This document shows positions 5,335-7,584 of a DNA stretch of 7,584 bases, piece after piece (within the stretch, counting starts at the first letter, position 1; every line of letters begins with the position of its first letter). Both the position numbers and the translations under genes were made by a program. The notes below the pieces were generated by a model. The model saw only the letters and a list, made by a program, of their open reading frames with translations. It was not told where the DNA came from and did not search any database. The stretch is from an uncultured Ruminococcus sp. GTDB taxonomy: Bacteria > Bacillota > Clostridia > Oscillospirales > Ruminococcaceae. The stretch is from assembly GCA_900539835.1 (NCBI GenBank), contig UQDR01000038.1, forward strand, positions 1 through 7,584, read 5' to 3'.

Positions 5335-7334
5335 ACAGAATGCTTTATCCCAAGCTTGCCGCAACCAACATAAAAAAGAATGCAAGGACATATATCCCGT
5401 ATATAATCACCTGCATTTTAACAGTGGCAATGTATTATATAATGAAATCTCTTTCAAAAAATGATGGACTTAATAATATTTTAGGAGCAGGAACTGTTAC
5501 TTATACACTGGAGCTCGGCAGCAGAATAACAGCAATATTTGCTTTTATATTCCTATTTTACACCAACAGTTTCCTTACCAAAAACAGAAAGAAGGAATTT
5601 GGACTTTTTAACGTTCTTGGAATGGAGAAAAAGCACATTGCAAAAATCATAGCATATGAAAGTATTTATGTGACGCTTATAAGTCTTGCCGGGGGATTTA
5701 TTGCAGGAATTCTGCTTGACAAGCTTATGTATCTTGTAATAACAAGGATAATCAAGTCTGAAATTGCTTTGGGCTTTTATATTTCAAAGGAAGCAATTAT
5801 ATATACGCTTATTTTATTCGGAATTTTATTCTTTATTATTTTCTTGAATTCTCTCAGAATGATTCATCTTTCAAAGCCTATTGAGCTTTTAAAGGGTGAA
5901 AATGCGGGAGAAAAGGAACCAAAGTCAAAATGGGTTCTTGCTATTCTTGGCTTAGGCTGCTTAGGCGGAGGGTATTATATTTCTATCACGGTTGAAAATC
6001 CTATGGCGGCGCTCACTTTATTCTTCGTTGCAGTAATACTTGTTGTAGTTGGAACATATCTGATTTTCACAGCCAGCAGCATTTCATTTCTTAAACTATT
6101 AAAAAAGAACAAAAGATATTATTATAAAACCAACCATTTCATCAGCGTGTCAGGAATGATATACAGAATGAAACAGAACGCTGTGGGACTGGCTAACATA
6201 TGCATACTTTCAACTATGGTACTTGTAATGGTATCATCAACGGGCTCACTAATTATCGGTGTTCAAGATCTGATCATGGAACGTTATCCATATGAAATAG
6301 CGATTGAAAGCTATGACAATGATGCTCAAATCAACGACAGGCTGATGAATATTGCAAAAGAAACTGCTCAGAAAGAAAATATTGAAATAGAGAAAGAAAT
6401 CAAATATTCAAGTCTTGAATTTACGACTGTTTTTGACGGAAAAGACACATTCTCTGTAAGCTCTGATTACAATTTAAATATGAGCAATGATTTGAGAATT
6501 TTATTCTTTATTACAGCTGAAGATTACTCTGATTTCATTGGCAAAGACGTTAATCTTAAAGACGATGAAGTAATTATTTATTCAAACAGAAAAGACTATA
6601 ATAAAGACAAGGATTATTTTAAGTTATTCGACAAGTTATATAAAATTGTTGATAGAACCGATGAATTCGTAGGGAATGGTATGATTTCAGCAAATATCTC
6701 TCCTTCTCACGGAATAGTTGTAAAAGATATTTCAATAATCCAAGAGCTTTATGAAAAGCAAAAAGAAGTTTACGGAGATAGCGCAAGCAATATTGAATTT
6801 TATTACGGATTTGACACCGGAAGCAATGCAGAGAAACAGACAGATTTATATACAAAGATAAAAAATGAAATTAATTCTCAAGGTAAAGAGTTGAGTTCTT
6901 ATCATATAGAAAGCCGTGAAAGTCAGCGTGATAATGCTTATGGACTTTATGGAAGCCTGTTCTTCTTAGGTGTATTTCTTGGACTTCTGTTTCTAATGGC
7001 AACTGTGCTGATTATATACTACAAACAGATTTCAGAGGGATATGAAGACAAAAAGCGCTTTGAAATAATGCAAAAAGTAGGAATGAGTGAACAGGAAGTA
7101 AAAAGCTCAATTCGCTCACAGGTACTGACTGTATTCTTTCTTCCGCTTATTACAGCCGGAATTCATGTAGCAGCGGCTTTTCCTATCATCAGAAAGATAC
7201 TGTTAATGTTAAATCTCACAAACACGAAGCTTTATATTATTTGCACTATTATAAGTTTTATGGTATTTACTTTGATATACGGTTTAATATATTTGCTAAC
7301 GGCTAAAATTTACTACAGAATCGTGAAAAAGTAA
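5331..7334 (+). CDS. bceB: ABC transporter permease, BceB-like (10 TM, FtsX fold)
   Basis: A 667-residue membrane protein with the distinctive BceB layout. TM1 is at about 21-39, TM2 63-83, TM3 106-130, TM4 153-174, TM5 200-219, TM6 226-247 and TM7 284-310. A large extracytoplasmic domain of about 225 residues (311-537) follows, then TM8 541-564, TM9 597-618 and TM10 632-658. FtsX-like segments are visible before TM3 (KKEFGLFNVLGMEKKHI, 87-103) and before TM9 (KRFEIMQKVGMSEQEV, 575-590), both likely contacts with the ATPase. The extracytoplasmic domain is rich in charged residues, Asn and Tyr; in this family it sets peptide specificity and signalling. Start ATG overlaps the ATPase stop, so translation is coupled. 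Length matches the family (about 620-670). No standard terminator follows; the hairpin repeat begins 18 bp after the stop. Confidence 0.93.
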   Translation: MNRMLYPKLAATNIKKNARTYIPYIITCILTVAMYYIMKSLSKNDGLNNILGAGTVTYTLELGSRITAIFAFIFLFYTNSFLTKNRKKEFGLFNVLGMEKKHIAKIIAYESIYVTLISLAGGFIAGILLDKLMYLVITRIIKSEIALGFYISKEAIIYTLILFGILFFIIFLNSLRMIHLSKPIELLKGENAGEKEPKSKWVLAILGLGCLGGGYYISITVENPMAALTLFFVAVILVVVGTYLIFTASSISFLKLLKKNKRYYYKTNHFISVSGMIYRMKQNAVGLANICILSTMVLVMVSSTGSLIIGVQDLIMERYPYEIAIESYDNDAQINDRLMNIAKETAQKENIEIEKEIKYSSLEFTTVFDGKDTFSVSSDYNLNMSNDLRILFFITAEDYSDFIGKDVNLKDDEVIIYSNRKDYNKDKDYFKLFDKLYKIVDRTDEFVGNGMISANISPSHGIVVKDISIIQELYEKQKEVYGDSASNIEFYYGFDTGSNAEKQTDLYTKIKNEINSQGKELSSYHIESRESQRDNAYGLYGSLFFLGVFLGLLFLMATVLIIYYKQISEGYEDKKRFEIMQKVGMSEQEVKSSIRSQVLTVFFLPLITAGIHVAAAFPIIRKILLMLNLTNTKLYIICTIISFMVFTLIYGLIYLLTAKIYYRIVKK

Positions 7335-7352
7335 GTACAAAAACATTTTTCT

Positions 7353-7509
7353 TATAACACAGCCTTATGTCCCCCATAGGTGGGGGACATATTAGAATTT
7401 CAGTTGGGTAACAATCCCCAACTGAAACCCTAAGGGGCTAACGCTTATGCCAAATCAAAGGTTTGGCATTGTTGTTATGTTGAATGACGGGGCAATGCCC
7501 CTTATTGAA
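7353..7509 (+). repeat. Hairpin-rich intergenic repeat, copy 2 (157 bp)
   Basis: This is a same-orientation copy of 2576-2714. Stem 1: 7366-7376 with 7381-7391 (11 bp; 6 bp CCTCTA present in copy 1 are missing here). Stem 2: TTTCAGTTGGG (7398-7408) with CCCAACTGAAA (7417-7427), perfect. The outer arm TAAGGGGC (7431-7438) with GCCCCTTA (7497-7504) is conserved, and inside it is a hairpin absent from copy 1: ATGCCAAA (7447-7454) with TTTGGCAT (7462-7469). GGGGC/GCCCC near 7490-7501 can form the alternative small stem. Outside the indels I count two substitutions, both at paired positions of stem 2. It may also serve as the 3' end structure of the transporter mRNA. Confidence 0.85.
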
Positions 7510-7513
7510 ATCA

Positions 7514-7584
7514 AAACCACCAGTAGAACTGGTGGTTTGCACTAGCCCTATAAGGGCAATATTCTGGCGGGCGACTTAAGTCCC
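7514..7584 (-). mobile_element. Possible end of an IS200/IS605-type element, cut by window edge
   Basis: Right after repeat copy 2 come AAACCACCAGT (7514-7524) paired with ACTGGTGGTTT (7528-7538), an 11-bp stem with a 3-nt loop; GCCCT (7545-7549) with AGGGC (7553-7557); and a perfect 10-bp palindrome GACTTAAGTC (7573-7582). Copy 1 lacks all of this. A CCACC...GGTGG subterminal hairpin followed by small stems resembles, from memory, ends of IS200/IS605 elements or their guide-RNA region. The minus strand has an open frame of 23 codons running in from the edge to a TGA at 7511-7513. No transposase residues can be identified, so this is tentative. Confidence 0.3.

Noticed and set aside
4567..7334. 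LolCDE or MacB-type exporter
   Set aside because: The ATPase clade is shared, but the single 667-residue permease with 10 TM segments and a large domain between TM7 and TM8, next to an intramembrane-sensing kinase, is the Bce layout.
2576..7509. CRISPR array or composite IS transposon
   Set aside because: Only two repeat copies occur, nearly 4.8 kb apart, and they enclose ordinary resistance genes. No spacers, cas genes, transposase or target-site duplication were seen.
7511..7582. Minus-strand coding sequence entering from the right edge
   Set aside because: The frame is open for 23 codons to a TGA, but it consists of the stem sequences themselves and shows no recognisable protein motif, so I did not call a gene.

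Overview
The window looks like chromosomal DNA from a low-GC, Gram-positive anaerobe of the class Clostridia, most likely a gut Oscillospiraceae/Ruminococcus-like bacterium. This rests on the AT-rich spacers, strong AGGAG-type ribosome binding sites, one TTG start, rho-independent terminators and a Bce-type peptide-antibiotic module typical of Firmicutes. The genus is an inference; there is no rRNA or other taxonomic marker here. All five genes lie on the plus strand.

Region 1-422 holds no gene. It starts with a terminator for something upstream of the window, followed by several hairpins and a second terminator, about 150 bp with nothing recognisable, and a well-formed promoter at 317-345. 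That promoter carries a perfect 7+7 bp palindrome between its -35 and -10 boxes. It drives a monocistronic EF-G paralog (423-2501, TTG start) of the EF-G-2 type, in which the usual catalytic His of the G3 box is replaced by Leu. The gene ends at a textbook terminator (2528-2561).

Region 2777-7334 is a complete four-gene BceRS-BceAB-like module: OmpR-family response regulator, intramembrane-sensing histidine kinase, ABC ATPase, and a 10-TM permease with a large extracytoplasmic domain. The regulator and kinase genes overlap by 4 bp, as do the ATPase and permease genes. A consensus-like extended -10 promoter serves the regulator and kinase. A separate, activator-dependent-looking promoter serves the transporter, and directly upstream of it are two AAATGTCACA repeats exactly 20 bp apart, the probable response-regulator operator. 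The expected circuit is that BceAB senses and handles a cell-wall-active peptide (bacitracin/lantibiotic type), signals to the kinase in the membrane, and the phosphorylated regulator switches on more transporter.

The module is bracketed by two nearly identical copies, in the same orientation, of a 139-157 bp intergenic repeat (2576-2714 and 7353-7509). The repeat is built almost entirely of stem-loops and has a variable inner hairpin. The second copy runs into a further hairpin-rich sequence (7514-7584) that resembles the end of an IS200/IS605-type element and is cut by the window edge. These repeats, the operator pair and the promoter palindrome are the parts least explained by ordinary annotation. 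I saw no clearly novel protein system.
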